The position numbers and the translations under genes are program-made. From assembly GCA_016234495.1 (NCBI GenBank), contig JACRBI010000044.1:1-64000 (forward strand): 64,000 bases of DNA, in the 5' to 3' direction. The notes under the pieces were generated by a model. It made no database searches, had not been told where the DNA came from, and saw only the letters and a list, made by a program, of their open reading frames with translations. Origin of the DNA: Chloroflexota bacterium. GTDB taxonomy: Bacteria; Chloroflexota; Anaerolineae; Anaerolineales; Villigracilaceae. Every line of letters starts with the position of its first letter. Positions within the stretch are counted from its first letter, which is position 1. Shown in pieces: positions 1 to 9,393 of the stretch.

Positions 1-4
1 AACT

Positions 5-91
5 TTAACGCGAATTACGCTAATTGAGCGAATTTCGCGAAAATTTCAAAAAAATTCGCGCAATTTGCTTCATTCGCCAAATTCGCGTTAA
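5..91. repeat. Palindromic intergenic element, copy 1
   Basis: An 87-bp AT/GC-patchy element starts TTAACGCGAATT and ends with the exact inverse AATTCGCGTTAA. The interior repeats GCGAA/TTCGC words. Related elements lie at 17806, 22505, 28870 and 50927. The flank after this copy (a stretch ending CTACTTTGAG) is also found after the 17806 copy, so the mobile or duplicated unit may be longer than the palindrome. Confidence 0.75.
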
Positions 92-220
92 GGCTTTGCC
101 GCCGTTTTATAAACTTGTCAATCTACTTTGAGAACGCCTTGGCAGAAATACAGGTAGGAATTGGAATTCCGGTTTGGTTACGCATGTGAGATATGCGTGC
201 GGCACCAATTACAACTTAAA

Positions 221-254
221 TAAAAATCCCTGCGAGGGTGTGTCCCGCAGGGAG
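221..254 (-). terminator. Rho-independent terminator of the FHA gene
   Basis: Read on the minus strand, CTCCCTGCG pairs with CGCAGGGA around a short loop and is followed by TTTTTATTT. It sits about 26 bp after the FHA stop codon. Confidence 0.8.
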
Positions 255-279
255 TGTTTGAGCAGGGGGCGGTAAAGAA

Positions 280-873
280 TTACGGACAGGCTCCCGCGCC
301 TCTTAATATCTCGGCGATGATGCTGAATGGGAACATGCACCAGCGCGCTCCGGTCGGGTCTGCATCTACAACGACGAACACCACGATACATAGACAAATA
401 AAAAGCAATATGCCGACCCCAATAAAGATGGGCAGCATGTTCCGCTTTTTGGCAGGCGCGGCAGGGATGCTGGAGACGGGGGGAGGGGAATACGCAGGGG
501 CAGATGGCTGCGCGCGCGGCGCTTCCATCCGCACGGCTTTTCGTGACACGGCAACGGTCGCGCCGGGGTCCTGATTGATCGCATCATACATTAAGACGAT
601 TTGCTCACCCAGCGAAATAACATCTCCGGGCTTGAGCACCACCGGGCCAGCCAGGCGCTGTCCGTTTACGAACGTGCCGTTGGTGGAGCCGAGGTCTTCA
701 AGAACGTATTTGCCGCCCTGAAAGGTCAGGCGGGAATGCTTGCGGGAGATTTCGGCATCGTTGATCGCGACGCTGTTGGACGAGTCACGGCCAATGATCA
801 ACTGGTCGCCTTCAAGAGGAAAGGTAACGCCCGGTGTGGGTCCCGACCGCATTACAAATTGAAAAAGAGCCAT
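280..873 (-). CDS. FHA-domain protein with C-terminal membrane anchor
   Basis: 197 aa. Residues about 20-95 form a forkhead-associated domain, with the typical IIGRDSSN, ISRKHSRL and DLGSTNGTFVNG motifs that bind phosphothreonine peptides. A Pro/Ala-rich linker (about 115-140) leads to one strong membrane helix (about 143-166) and a short tail. The order predicts a cytosolic phosphopeptide reader tethered to the membrane. The gene stands alone, convergent to nothing, with its own terminator. No kinase partner lies nearby, so its client is unknown. Confidence 0.85.
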   Translation of the reverse strand: MALFQFVMRSGPTPGVTFPLEGDQLIIGRDSSNSVAINDAEISRKHSRLTFQGGKYVLEDLGSTNGTFVNGQRLAGPVVLKPGDVISLGEQIVLMYDAINQDPGATVAVSRKAVRMEAPRAQPSAPAYSPPPVSSIPAAPAKKRNMLPIFIGVGILLFICLCIVVFVVVDADPTGARWCMFPFSIIAEILRGAGACP

Positions 874-951
874 CTTAATCCTCCAATGATAAATAATAGC
901 AAAAGACGATTTTTTCCAAGTGTACAGTTTTAGGAAAAAAAAGTCAAATCG

Positions 952-2193
952 CTATTTTTTTTTGTGATGTTTATGTTCGACGATTTCCTCAGTGCGCGGC
1001 TGGGTCTTTATACTGCGCGGCAAATGGATCATGAAGACTGTGCCCACCCCGAGCTTGCTTTTTACTTCGATCCGTCCGCCGTGACCGTGAATGATCTGCT
1101 TGCAGATGGAAAGTCCCAGCCCTGTGCCGGTCACGCGCGATTCGTGCTCGCGGACGCGGAAGAATTTCTGGAACAGGTGCGGCAGGGATTCTTCGGGGAT
1201 GCCCAGCCCTGTATCTTGAATATAAATGACGACATCTTTTTCTGTTTCTTCCGCGCGCAGCAATACCGTCCCGTTGGGACGGTTGTATTTAATGGAATTG
1301 CTCAATAGGTTCAACAGCACCTGCTTGATCTTGTCGCGGTCGGCTTCCAGCAGGGGAAGACGCTCGGACGACTCCACCCGTATCTGGATATTATCTTCAA
1401 TGGCTTTCGACGCCATGACATCCTTGCATTCGTAGATCAAGTCTGCGATGCTGAACGAGCTTTTGCGGAACTGCACACGACCCGATTCGAGCCTTGCCAG
1501 ATCAAGGAAGGAGGAAGCGAGCGCGTTTAGCCGAATGGTTTCATTGTGAATATTGTTGATGATCTGGTCGCGTTGTTCCTGCGACATTTCAGGGCGCAGA
1601 AGCAAATACGTGGCTGTGCTGAGCGACGACAACGGCGTGCGAAGTTCGTGGACGAATTCGGAGATCAGGTCAGATTGCTGGAACAGGCGCGCGTTCTCGA
1701 TCGCAACTGCGGCTTGCGCGCCCAACACCAGCAGCATGGACTCGTCTGCATCAGTGAATTTGCCCCGGTGTTTGTTGAGGGCTTCCAGCACGCCCACGAT
1801 CTTGTTTTTGGTTACGAGCGGTATGCCAAGGATAGACTCTGTGTAAAAGCCGGTGGTTTCTTCCACGTTGGAAAAGAAGCGCGGATCTTCGTGCGCGTTC
1901 ACAACGCGGACTGTCTGCCTGTTCTTTACGATCCAGCCGGCGATGCTTCCTTCGAGCGGAACGACGATGCCGCGCCGCGTGGATGCGTCCAAATTTGTAG
2001 AGATCTGGAAATATAACTGGCGTGAGGTATCGTCATATAATAATATTGAAGCGGCTTCCGCACCGCTGATCTCAGCCGCGGCAAATACAATTCGTGAGAG
2101 CAGCACATCAAGGTCAAGGGTGGAGGCGAGGTCGCGGGCAATGTCAATTAAACGGCGATAGCCATCCAGTCGTTCGGTCTTTATCTCAGCCAT
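952..2193 (-). CDS. GAF-domain sensor histidine kinase
   Basis: 413 aa soluble kinase. A GAF domain occupies about 20-165. The dimerisation/phosphoacceptor helix has FVHELRTPL with His182, and the HATPase domain carries an N box (LLSNSIKYN), G1 (DTGLGIPEE) and G2 (GTGLGLSICKQI). There is no signal peptide or TM segment, so it senses a cytosolic signal. It is the last gene of a minus-strand operon and overlaps the Sir2 gene by 8 nt. The operon's first gene has a receiver domain that is a plausible partner (inference). Confidence 0.93.
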   Translation of the reverse strand: MAEIKTERLDGYRRLIDIARDLASTLDLDVLLSRIVFAAAEISGAEAASILLYDDTSRQLYFQISTNLDASTRRGIVVPLEGSIAGWIVKNRQTVRVVNAHEDPRFFSNVEETTGFYTESILGIPLVTKNKIVGVLEALNKHRGKFTDADESMLLVLGAQAAVAIENARLFQQSDLISEFVHELRTPLSSLSTATYLLLRPEMSQEQRDQIINNIHNETIRLNALASSFLDLARLESGRVQFRKSSFSIADLIYECKDVMASKAIEDNIQIRVESSERLPLLEADRDKIKQVLLNLLSNSIKYNRPNGTVLLRAEETEKDVVIYIQDTGLGIPEESLPHLFQKFFRVREHESRVTGTGLGLSICKQIIHGHGGRIEVKSKLGVGTVFMIHLPRSIKTQPRTEEIVEHKHHKKK

Positions 2194-2962
2194 TCAAAAC
2201 TTTCTCCATGATAGCGGGAAGGATCACTGCCACATCTTCCAAAATAGAAATATCTGCGCGCACGTTCAGATAGGTGGGTGTGTTATTGATAATAATGAGG
2301 TGCGCGCCCCGATCCAGCGCCTGCATTGGCAGTCCCGCCACGGGCAAAACTTCAAGGGATGACCCCGCCACCAGCATCAGGTCGCATTGACGCGCCGCCT
2401 GTTGAGCCTTGTACCACGCCGCCTGCGGCAACTGTTCACCAAACAGGATCACATCTGGTTTAAGCACCTGACCGCATTTTGGGCAATGCGGAATCTCGCC
2501 TTTTTCAACAAACGAAGCAAGGCGAACCTGCGCATCCACTTGATGATAACACTGGGTGCAGGTAAGGGTTTGCATGGTTCCGTGCATTTCAATTACAGTT
2601 TTTGACCCCGCTTTTTGATGTAGTGTGTCAATATTTTGGGTGATGATGGCCGCAAGCCGCCCGGCATTTTCCAACCTGGCTAACGCGCAGTGGGCGGCGT
2701 TTGGCTGGGCGTTGAAGATCTGATCTGCCAGCGGACGAAACCAATGGAAGAATTTTTCCGGCGCTGTGCGAAATGTGTTAAGGGAGGCCACTTCCATCGG
2801 TTCATCGCTGGACCATAAGCCTGTTCCCGTTGAACGGAAATCGGGTATCCCTGACGGAGTGGAAAGCCCCGCGCCCGTCAGCACGACAGCATGTTTGGAT
2901 TGGCGGAACAAGTCCGCGGCGAAATCAATGCTTGTCTGCGTCTGGGGCGAAAGCGGAATCAT
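2186..2962 (-). CDS. cobB: NAD-dependent protein deacylase, Sir2 family
   Basis: 258 aa, normal length for a bacterial sirtuin. It carries the NAD-binding GAGLSTPSGIPDFRS motif, TQNIDTLHQKAG, the catalytic His in EMHG, two CxxC zinc pairs (CTQC, CPKCG) and GSSLEV. It removes acyl groups from lysines using NAD. Start and stop codons overlap both neighbours (ATGA with the CpaE-like gene upstream, 8 nt with the kinase downstream), so the three are co-translated. A link between acylation state and this signalling operon is inference. Confidence 0.94.
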   Translation of the reverse strand: MIPLSPQTQTSIDFAADLFRQSKHAVVLTGAGLSTPSGIPDFRSTGTGLWSSDEPMEVASLNTFRTAPEKFFHWFRPLADQIFNAQPNAAHCALARLENAGRLAAIITQNIDTLHQKAGSKTVIEMHGTMQTLTCTQCYHQVDAQVRLASFVEKGEIPHCPKCGQVLKPDVILFGEQLPQAAWYKAQQAARQCDLMLVAGSSLEVLPVAGLPMQALDRGAHLIIINNTPTYLNVRADISILEDVAVILPAIMEKVLNG

Positions 2963-4122
2963 CGCGCCTTTTCACGCTCAAGGATTGCGTCTGCGATCTT
3001 TAGGAATTGCTGGGATGTCATATTCGTCGGCTGACTCATCACTGCCGGTGTTTGCATGCGCGTCGCCTGCATGAACAGTTCCGGGGCAGGCGTGAGCGTG
3101 GATGCGATGGAGTGTCCCAGTTTTTCCTGTACCTGTGTCCACGCGATTTGTGATTCGGAGCGCTGGCGGTTATTCAAAATTACGCTGATGCTCTTGGGGT
3201 CAATTTGCAGGCTCGCCATGTTTTCGATCAGCAGCTTGGTGTGTTGAATGGTGCTGGGCACGCCTTCGACTACGACAATGCGCTCGCGGCACATCGGCAG
3301 GATCTTTTGCACAAAGGACGGCAGACCAGTCCCGAGGTCCATGACAACGAAGCGGGCGAGCGACGCAAGCCGCGAAACGATCGCTTCGTAATTCGGCACT
3401 TGCGAGGTTAAAGTCACATCGCGCGGGTTTTCAGAAGCGAGGAAAAGTTTCAATCCTGAATTGTGCGGCACCAAAGAAGCCTGCACTTTTTCGCGCGTTA
3501 TTTCCACCACGCTGCCCTGCAACAACTCGGTCAACCCCTTGGGGTTCGGGGCGCCCAGATCCATCCCGAGTGTGCCCTGGCCGGGAGTAAGCTCGGCGAG
3601 AATCACGTCTGATTGAGTGCGGGAAAAAAGCCCGGCGGCCAGATTCGCTGCCAGTGACGAGACCCCCAAACCTCCGCGTACAGAAAGCACTCCGATCACA
3701 TAACCTTGCTTTTCCTGCACAGGGGCAGTGACCTTGGCAGGTTCCTTGTGTACCGTCCGCGCCAGCAAAGCCTTTACGTGCGCCTGTAGTTCGGTGGGGT
3801 GTGTGGGCTTGGTGAGGTAATCATCCGCGCCGACTTCAAAGCCTATGACTTTGTCGTCCAACTGGGTCTTGGCGGTGAACATTAAAATGGGAATGGTTAC
3901 AGTGACCGGGTTTTTGCGTAAACGGCGGGTGACTTCATATCCGTCCATGTCGGGCATCATCACATCCAGCAGGATCAGGTCGGGGCGCTCTTCCAACGCC
4001 TTTGCCAATCCCTGCGAGCCGTTGGACGCCGCGCTGATCTCGTAGCCCTGCCTTTGCAGCATCAAACCAACGAGCCTAAGCGTGTCCACGTCGTCATCGA
4101 TGATCAGAATTTTGTCAGCCAT
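2959..4122 (-). CDS. Receiver domain fused to CpaE/TadZ-like ATPase
   Basis: 387 aa. Residues 1-120 are a complete receiver: acidic DDD near residue 10, phospho-Asp in LILLDVMMPDMDG, Thr in MFTAKT and Lys in LTKPT. Residues about 140-385 are a ParA/MinD-type fold of the CpaE/TadZ kind, but the P-loop reads GGLGVSSLA and lacks the usual lysine. TadZ proteins place the Flp/Tad pilus machine at the pole and often have altered P-loops. Two Flp pilins are encoded 24 kb away at 28123 and 28513. First gene of the Sir2/kinase operon. Confidence 0.85.
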   Translation of the reverse strand: MADKILIIDDDVDTLRLVGLMLQRQGYEISAASNGSQGLAKALEERPDLILLDVMMPDMDGYEVTRRLRKNPVTVTIPILMFTAKTQLDDKVIGFEVGADDYLTKPTHPTELQAHVKALLARTVHKEPAKVTAPVQEKQGYVIGVLSVRGGLGVSSLAANLAAGLFSRTQSDVILAELTPGQGTLGMDLGAPNPKGLTELLQGSVVEITREKVQASLVPHNSGLKLFLASENPRDVTLTSQVPNYEAIVSRLASLARFVVMDLGTGLPSFVQKILPMCRERIVVVEGVPSTIQHTKLLIENMASLQIDPKSISVILNNRQRSESQIAWTQVQEKLGHSIASTLTPAPELFMQATRMQTPAVMSQPTNMTSQQFLKIADAILEREKAR

Positions 4123-4236
4123 TTTCGCCTCTTTTAATAAAAATCGGTCAGTACAGGCGATTATAACGGATAAGTTCTTATTTAATAAATCACCTTGCGC
4201 AAATGTGAGGCAGGTGCGCCGGGGAATTTTTTGATA

Positions 4237-4245
4237 TGCTATAAT
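4237..4245 (+). promoter_or_regulatory. Extended -10 promoter of ssrA
   Basis: TGCTATAAT is a perfect extended -10 box 32 nt before the mature 5' end of tmRNA. No good -35 box is visible, as expected for an extended -10 promoter. The gap fits a short precursor leader removed by processing. Confidence 0.65.
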
Positions 4246-4277
4246 GAAATTGCATAAGGAAAGTCACCGTGCGCCTT

Positions 4278-4662
4278 GGGGATGACAGGCTTCGACGGGA
4301 GAGGCTGGTTCCGAAATGCGAGCCGAGCGCGCGCCGAACTCGTTAACTCAGCGCAAACTTTAAGTGCCAACCGCACTTCATACGCCGCTATGCCCCTCGC
4401 CGCCTAAGGTGAGAACGTAACGGTTGACATCCTAGGATGTCACGTCCGCCGGCACCGTCCTCTACCGGGTGACGGACCGGGCGAAACAAAGGTAGAGTGC
4501 CGCACGCGATTCTGCTAAGTGTGCGAAAGACCAGCAGATGGTCACAGAGTTACCTGCCCGCCGAGATCTCTGTGATGACACGCGAAAGCGTTCGGCAGGC
4601 TACGCTCGTAGAGTTTCGAGGGTCGAATCTTTCGGACGCGGGTTCAATTCCCGCCATCTCCA
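4278..4662 (+). ncRNA. ssrA: tmRNA (ribosome rescue)
   Basis: The 5' end GGGGATGACAGGCTTCGACG and the 3' end GGTTCAATTCCCGCCATCTCCA are the diagnostic tmRNA tRNA-like ends, and the acceptor stem pairs over 7 bp with one G-U. The tag reading frame reads ANRTSYAAMPLAA then TAA, ending in the LAA degron expected for ClpXP targeting. CCA is not encoded. A strong terminator follows at 4667. Single-piece form, not circularly permuted. Confidence 0.96.
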
Positions 4663-4666
4663 CACT

Positions 4667-4701
4667 CATTCAACCAGCAGTTCTGCTGGTTGAATGTTTT
4701 T
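4667..4701 (+). terminator. ssrA terminator
   Basis: Perfect 14-bp inverted repeat CATTCAACCAGCAG / CTGCTGGTTGAATG with a 2-nt loop, followed by TTTTT. Confidence 0.92.
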
Positions 4702-4825
4702 ATAGGAGCAATGCGGCATAAAACGGGAGTACCTTTATCCCTCCCTGAACGACTAATTCTCACATGTATAATCAAGCCCACCCCTTAATTAAATGTTGAT
4801 AAACCGGAAACTTTACGGAGAGAAA

Positions 4826-5611
4826 ATGAAATTTAAACCCCAAAAACCTTTTATATTCCTGGCCGCTGTTCTCACAGTGGCCAGCCTTGCATGCAGTGTT
4901 GACCTGTATGGAACGCCCACCCCCGCGCCGCAATCACCGGCGCAAACTACAGCAACAATGGAACCAGCAGTTGAGTCAACCCAAATCCTTCCGCCAGATC
5001 AAACATTTACAGGCGCCCAGCAATTTTTCACAGATGAATTTGACGTGAACACCGACTACTGGAAATACCTCGTCATCAACGGAGCCAAATCCGAGGTCAT
5101 TGACGGGATCGTTGGCTTGATGTCCGTCCGCCCGATCGGCGGCCTGCTCATCTTTGACCTGCAAGGACCGGGCGCATGGGTCTATGCCACCTATGAACCG
5201 TTCACTTATTCCGATGTCCGCCTGGATGTAAAGGTAAATAACCGCGGCTCCAACAATAACAACGTCAGCCTCATCTGCCGCAAGAGCGACGCCGGCTGGT
5301 ACGAATTTAACATCGCCAACAACGGTCTCTACGAAATCAAGTTCGGCCGGATCCAATCCGACAACACCGTATCCTACACACCGATCGCGGATGGCGGCTC
5401 GACCAAAATCAAATCTGGTCTGGCGGAAAATGAATACGGCATTACCTGTCAGGGCAACACCCTCACCCTTTATATCAATGGCGTTGAAGCCCGCAGGTTG
5501 GAAGACCAGAAATATCTTTTGCCCGAAGGCAAGGTCGGCATCTCAGTCTCCTCTTTCAGAGATGTACCGGTCATCGTGGATTTCTACTGGGTAAAGATCA
5601 GCCAGCCTTAA
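4826..5611 (+). CDS. Lipoprotein with LamG-like domain, paralog 1
   Basis: 261 aa. The ATG at 4826 is preferred to the one at 4793 because GGAGAG lies just before it and the protein then starts with a clean lipoprotein signal (lipobox ASLAC, Cys23). A Thr/Pro/Gln-rich linker is followed by a beta-rich domain (about 70-260) with a YINGVEAR segment and a final FYWVKI strand, resembling the concanavalin/LamG-like family often bound to sugars. First of three tandem paralogs (next at 5619 and 6485). Ligand unknown. Confidence 0.8.
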   Translation: MKFKPQKPFIFLAAVLTVASLACSVDLYGTPTPAPQSPAQTTATMEPAVESTQILPPDQTFTGAQQFFTDEFDVNTDYWKYLVINGAKSEVIDGIVGLMSVRPIGGLLIFDLQGPGAWVYATYEPFTYSDVRLDVKVNNRGSNNNNVSLICRKSDAGWYEFNIANNGLYEIKFGRIQSDNTVSYTPIADGGSTKIKSGLAENEYGITCQGNTLTLYINGVEARRLEDQKYLLPEGKVGISVSSFRDVPVIVDFYWVKISQP

Positions 5612-5618
5612 GGCACTC

Positions 5619-6374
5619 ATGAAACGGAAACAACAACTCTCTCTTGCAATTGCTGGATTAATCTTCTTAACCGCCTGCAACCTCGCAACCGCGACTCCGA
5701 CTCCGCAAGCGGATTTATCCTCCCCGACCGTCCCGACTCAGACTCCGCCCGAGCCTGCCACAGCGACACAGACATTGACCCCCGCCCCAACATTTACTCC
5801 CACGCCTTATCCCAGGAATTTCACCGAAGAATTTAGCTCAAATCTGAATGCATGGGAACTCTTCCAGACAGGCGGATCAAACTCCCCGACGGTCAAGACC
5901 GAAAACAGCATGTTTCGTATTGACATCGCATCTCCCCACACATGGTATTACGCGATCCAAACCACTCATGAATATTCATCTGTAGCCATCAGCGCAAAAG
6001 TAGATGGAAGCCCGTCCGGCTCGATCGGTCTGGTCTGTTTTTACAACGAGTCAAATGGATGGTACGAATTCAACATTGCCAGTGATAAAACATTTAGCGT
6101 ACTCCTCGGTCAATGGCTGGCGGAGGGAGTCGCGCAATATACCCCTCTTATAACTGATACAACAGGCGCGCTCGAATCCGGGAACTTAAATTACGAGATC
6201 GGCCTGGTCTGCCGGAAGGAATCCCTGCTTTTATATATTAATGGAAATCCTTTTGGCGAGGTGGATGTCAGCAAGTATGGGCTTGCCGCGGGCAAGATCG
6301 GCATCACCGCCTCGTCCTTCGATGAGCTTCCAACGACAGCGTTTTTTGACTGGGTGAAGGTAAGCGAAAAATGA
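5619..6374 (+). CDS. Lipoprotein with LamG-like domain, paralog 2
   Basis: 251 aa. Signal peptide with lipobox LTAC, then a low-complexity Thr/Pro linker, then the same beta-rich domain as its neighbours (shared GWYEFNIAS, LYINGNPFGE and FFDWVKV segments). Only 7 nt separate it from paralog 1, so the two are probably one transcript. Likely anchored on the outer face of the membrane. Function unknown; carbohydrate or matrix binding is inference from the fold. Confidence 0.78.
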   Translation: MKRKQQLSLAIAGLIFLTACNLATATPTPQADLSSPTVPTQTPPEPATATQTLTPAPTFTPTPYPRNFTEEFSSNLNAWELFQTGGSNSPTVKTENSMFRIDIASPHTWYYAIQTTHEYSSVAISAKVDGSPSGSIGLVCFYNESNGWYEFNIASDKTFSVLLGQWLAEGVAQYTPLITDTTGALESGNLNYEIGLVCRKESLLLYINGNPFGEVDVSKYGLAAGKIGITASSFDELPTTAFFDWVKVSEK

Positions 6375-6484
6375 AATGCATTACAATATTAACGATTTGG
6401 AAACAAATTTTTCCTTGTATTTGATGGGTGTTTTTGCTATACTTTTTTCGAATTAAAATTCAAGCATAATAAGAGGAGAATCCA

Positions 6485-7285
6485 ATGCGATCACCAGCCC
6501 GACCATTTCTGTTCCTGGTATTTTTTGTGCTCATTGTCAGCCTTGCCTGTTCAGCCCTGAGCGGCGGAGACACCCCCGCCCCCCAGCCGCCGACTGAAGC
6601 GCCCTCCATTCAATTACCGCCGGCGACCCAGCCTTCCATCCAACTCCCGCCCCCGACCGCTGAACCTCAGCAGCCCCAACCCACATCTGCCCTGGTCGAC
6701 GTTCCACAGGATTTCTTCAAAGAGGAATTCAATACGAATTCGAACCTCGGGAATTGGTCATACTTCACAATGGGTGAAGGCAGCAAGGACGATTCCAAAC
6801 TAAGCGTCGAGTCCAGAGATGACGGGTTGCTTTTTGACCTTGGGACACTGGATTTATATGTTTACTATCTTTATGAAGCCCAGCTTTTCTACAAGGATAC
6901 AACGGTCACGCTGGTTGCTGAAAATCAGGGCGTAAACAACAACAATGTCAGCCTGGTCTGCAGATTGAATTACGATAAAGGGGAATGGTATGAGTACAGC
7001 TTTGAAAGCGGCGGCGTATGGTATTTGTATTCGGTCAGCAGTTTCGCTTACAAACGAATGGACAACGGCGGTTCCAATGCCCTTAGGCAGGGGCTGGCTG
7101 TAAATGAATACGGCATGACCTGCGAAGGCAACACCATCACCTTGTATATTAATGGCCAAAAGCTCAAGACATATACTGATAATAAGAACTTCTTTAACGA
7201 AGGACAGGTTGGTTTCAATATTTCCTCCCTGAATGTTTTGCCTGTTACTGTGAATGTAAAGTCTTTTGAAATTTCTCAACCCTAA
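6485..7285 (+). CDS. Lipoprotein with LamG-like domain, paralog 3
   Basis: 266 aa with lipobox VSLAC, a long Pro/Gln/Thr linker (about 30-75), and the shared domain (NNNNVSLVCR, EYGMTCEGNTITLYINGQ). It has its own AGAGGAG ribosome site 8 nt before the ATG and a 110-bp gap from paralog 2, so it may have a separate promoter. Closest in sequence to paralog 1 (both carry the NNNNVSL and EYG-TC-GNT blocks). A terminator follows at 7307. Confidence 0.78.
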   Translation: MRSPARPFLFLVFFVLIVSLACSALSGGDTPAPQPPTEAPSIQLPPATQPSIQLPPPTAEPQQPQPTSALVDVPQDFFKEEFNTNSNLGNWSYFTMGEGSKDDSKLSVESRDDGLLFDLGTLDLYVYYLYEAQLFYKDTTVTLVAENQGVNNNNVSLVCRLNYDKGEWYEYSFESGGVWYLYSVSSFAYKRMDNGGSNALRQGLAVNEYGMTCEGNTITLYINGQKLKTYTDNKNFFNEGQVGFNISSLNVLPVTVNVKSFEISQP

Positions 7286-7306
7286 ATTGACTTGACTTTG
7301 ACCCTG

Positions 7307-7338
7307 AAGCCGTCCCATTTTTATGGGGCGGCTTTTTT
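7307..7338 (+). terminator. Terminator after lipoprotein cluster
   Basis: AAGCCGTCCCAT pairs with ATGGGGCGGCTT (one G-U) around a T-rich loop and runs into TTTTTT. Confidence 0.88.
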
Positions 7339-7426
7339 GATGCACATCCAATAACCTGTTAACGAAATTCTTGCAGACTTCGCTTAATATTACTGATATT
7401 GAAAACTACTAGCAAGGAGTTCTATT

Positions 7427-9334
7427 ATGGGAAAAATCATTGGCATTGACCTTGGCACGACCAACAGCGTTGTCGCTGTCATGGAAGGCGGCACGCCCAC
7501 TGTCATTACGACAGCGGAGGGCGGACGCCTCTGCCCATCCGTGGTTGCGTTCAATAAAAACAGCGAACGCATGGTGGGGCAGACCGCAAAACGACAAGCT
7601 GTGATCAATTCGGATAATACTGTTTATTCCATCAAGCGCTTCATGGGTCGGCATTTTGAAGAGACCAGCGTTGAGCGCGGCATGGTCCCGTTCAAGGTCA
7701 TCGAAGGGCCGTCCAATGATGTGCGCGTCAAACTGCCGGTAACAGGCAAGGAGTATTCTCCGCAGGAGATCAGCGCCATGATTCTGGGCAAGTTGAAATC
7801 AGACGCGGAAGCGTATTTGGGTGAGGCTGTCACACAAGCCGTCATCACTGTCCCTGCTTATTTCAACGACAGTCAGCGTCAGGCAACAAAGGATGCCGGC
7901 AAGATCGCGGGACTGGAAGTTTTGCGTATCATCAACGAGCCGACAGCCTCCGCGCTGGCATATGGCCTCGATAAGAAAAAGAATGAAACGATTTTGGTCT
8001 TTGACCTCGGCGGCGGTACGTTCGATGTGTCCGTCCTTGAAGTTGGCGAAGGCGTGATCGAAGTTAAATCCACGAACGGTGACACCCACCTTGGCGGCGA
8101 TGATTGGGATCAGAAGATCACCAATTGGGCTGCAGACGAATTCAAGAAGGATCAAGGCATTGACCTGCGGGCTGACAAGCAGGCGCTGCAGCGGTTGCGT
8201 GAAGCCGCAGAGAAAGCAAAGATCGAGCTTTCCACAGTGATGGAAACAGAGATCAACCTGCCCTACATCACAGCCGATGCAAGCGGGCCGAAACACCTGC
8301 AACTTAAACTCACGCGCGCAAAATTTGAACAAATGACCGATGACCTGCTCGCGCGCTGCCGCAAGCCTTTTGAGTCTGCACTTAAAGATGCGGGATTATC
8401 CGCCGATAAACTTGACGAGGTGGTACTCGTGGGCGGCTCCTCGCGTATGCCCATGGTCCAGGATTTGGTGCGTTCCTTGACAAACGGCAAGGAGCCGAAT
8501 AAGGGCGTAAATCCCGATGAGGTTGTCGCGATCGGCGCAGCAATCCAGGGCGGCGTGCTCGGCGGTGAAGTCAAGGATATTTTGCTGCTGGATGTTACTC
8601 CGCTGTCACTTGGCGTGGAAACAATGGGCAGTGTCATGACGGTCATGATCGAGCGGAATACAACCATACCTGTGCGCAAGACTGAGACGTACTCGACCGC
8701 CGCAGATAACCAGACCGCAGTCGATATTCACGTTTTGCAGGGCGAACGCCCGATGGCCAATGACAATATGAGCCTCGGAAGATTCCGATTGGATGGAATC
8801 CCACCGGCGCCGCGCGGCATCCCTCAAGTGGAAGTGACCTTTGACATTGACGCCAACGGCATTCTGCACGTCACCGCGAAGGATAAGGCATCAGGCAAGG
8901 AACAAAAGGTGGCCATCACCGCTTCGACCAACCTGAACAAGAACGATATTGACCGTATGGTGCAGGAAGCGCGCAAGAATGAATCCGCTGACAAGGCACG
9001 CCGCGAAATGATCGAAGTGAAAAACAATGCCGACAATCTCGTGTATCAAACTGAAAAGGCATTGCGCGATCTTGGTGACAAGGTGCCCTCCGCAGAACGC
9101 GCCACCATTGAAGGCCAGATCAATGACTTGAAGCAGGCCGCTCAAGGCGATGATATTGCCAGCATCAAGAAACATATGGAGACTTTACAAAATGCCTTCC
9201 ATGCCTTGAGTCAACAGTTGTACTCGCAAGGCGACCCGCAGGGTCAGGCGCAGGGACAACCGCAAGGTGGAGGACAGTCCGCTTCACACGGCCCCGCCGA
9301 TGGCGAGGTGATCGACGGCGAAGTGAAAGAGTAA
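7427..9334 (+). CDS. dnaK: Molecular chaperone DnaK (Hsp70)
   Basis: 635 aa, full length. The N-terminus has [13 protein letters not shown], then the phosphate-2 and adenosine motifs ([23 protein letters not shown]), the substrate domain with [11 protein letters not shown], and a helical lid ending in a Gly/Gln-rich tail with [12 protein letters not shown]-driven folding of client proteins. An AAGGAG site precedes the ATG. grpE and dnaJ are not adjacent, and no CIRCE-type inverted repeat is visible upstream, so heat control by HrcA is not supported here. Confidence 0.98.
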   Translation: MGKIIGIDLGTTNSVVAVMEGGTPTVITTAEGGRLCPSVVAFNKNSERMVGQTAKRQAVINSDNTVYSIKRFMGRHFEETSVERGMVPFKVIEGPSNDVRVKLPVTGKEYSPQEISAMILGKLKSDAEAYLGEAVTQAVITVPAYFNDSQRQATKDAGKIAGLEVLRIINEPTASALAYGLDKKKNETILVFDLGGGTFDVSVLEVGEGVIEVKSTNGDTHLGGDDWDQKITNWAADEFKKDQGIDLRADKQALQRLREAAEKAKIELSTVMETEINLPYITADASGPKHLQLKLTRAKFEQMTDDLLARCRKPFESALKDAGLSADKLDEVVLVGGSSRMPMVQDLVRSLTNGKEPNKGVNPDEVVAIGAAIQGGVLGGEVKDILLLDVTPLSLGVETMGSVMTVMIERNTTIPVRKTETYSTAADNQTAVDIHVLQGERPMANDNMSLGRFRLDGIPPAPRGIPQVEVTFDIDANGILHVTAKDKASGKEQKVAITASTNLNKNDIDRMVQEARKNESADKARREMIEVKNNADNLVYQTEKALRDLGDKVPSAERATIEGQINDLKQAAQGDDIASIKKHMETLQNAFHALSQQLYSQGDPQGQAQGQPQGGGQSASHGPADGEVIDGEVKE

Positions 9335-9338
9335 AATC

Positions 9339-9375
9339 AAAGACCTCCGAGATTTTCAAAATCTCGGAGGTCTTT
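9339..9375. terminator. Bidirectional terminator between dnaK and surE
   Basis: AAAGACCTCCGAGATTTT is followed by its exact inverse, with A-run on one side and T-run on the other, between convergent dnaK and surE. The stem word GACCTCCGAG/CTCGGAGGTC recurs in hairpins at 50829 and, in variant form (CTCGGAAGT), at 16714 and 47212. Confidence 0.88.
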
Positions 9376-9393
9376 ATTGCTCGGGGGCGTTTA

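Noticed and set aside
4497-4721. 74-codon ORF in the tmRNA region
   Set aside because: Overlaps the 3' half of ssrA and its terminator.
7340-7426. CIRCE heat-shock operator before dnaK
   Set aside because: No TTAGCACTC-N9-GAGTGCTAA-like inverted repeat is present.
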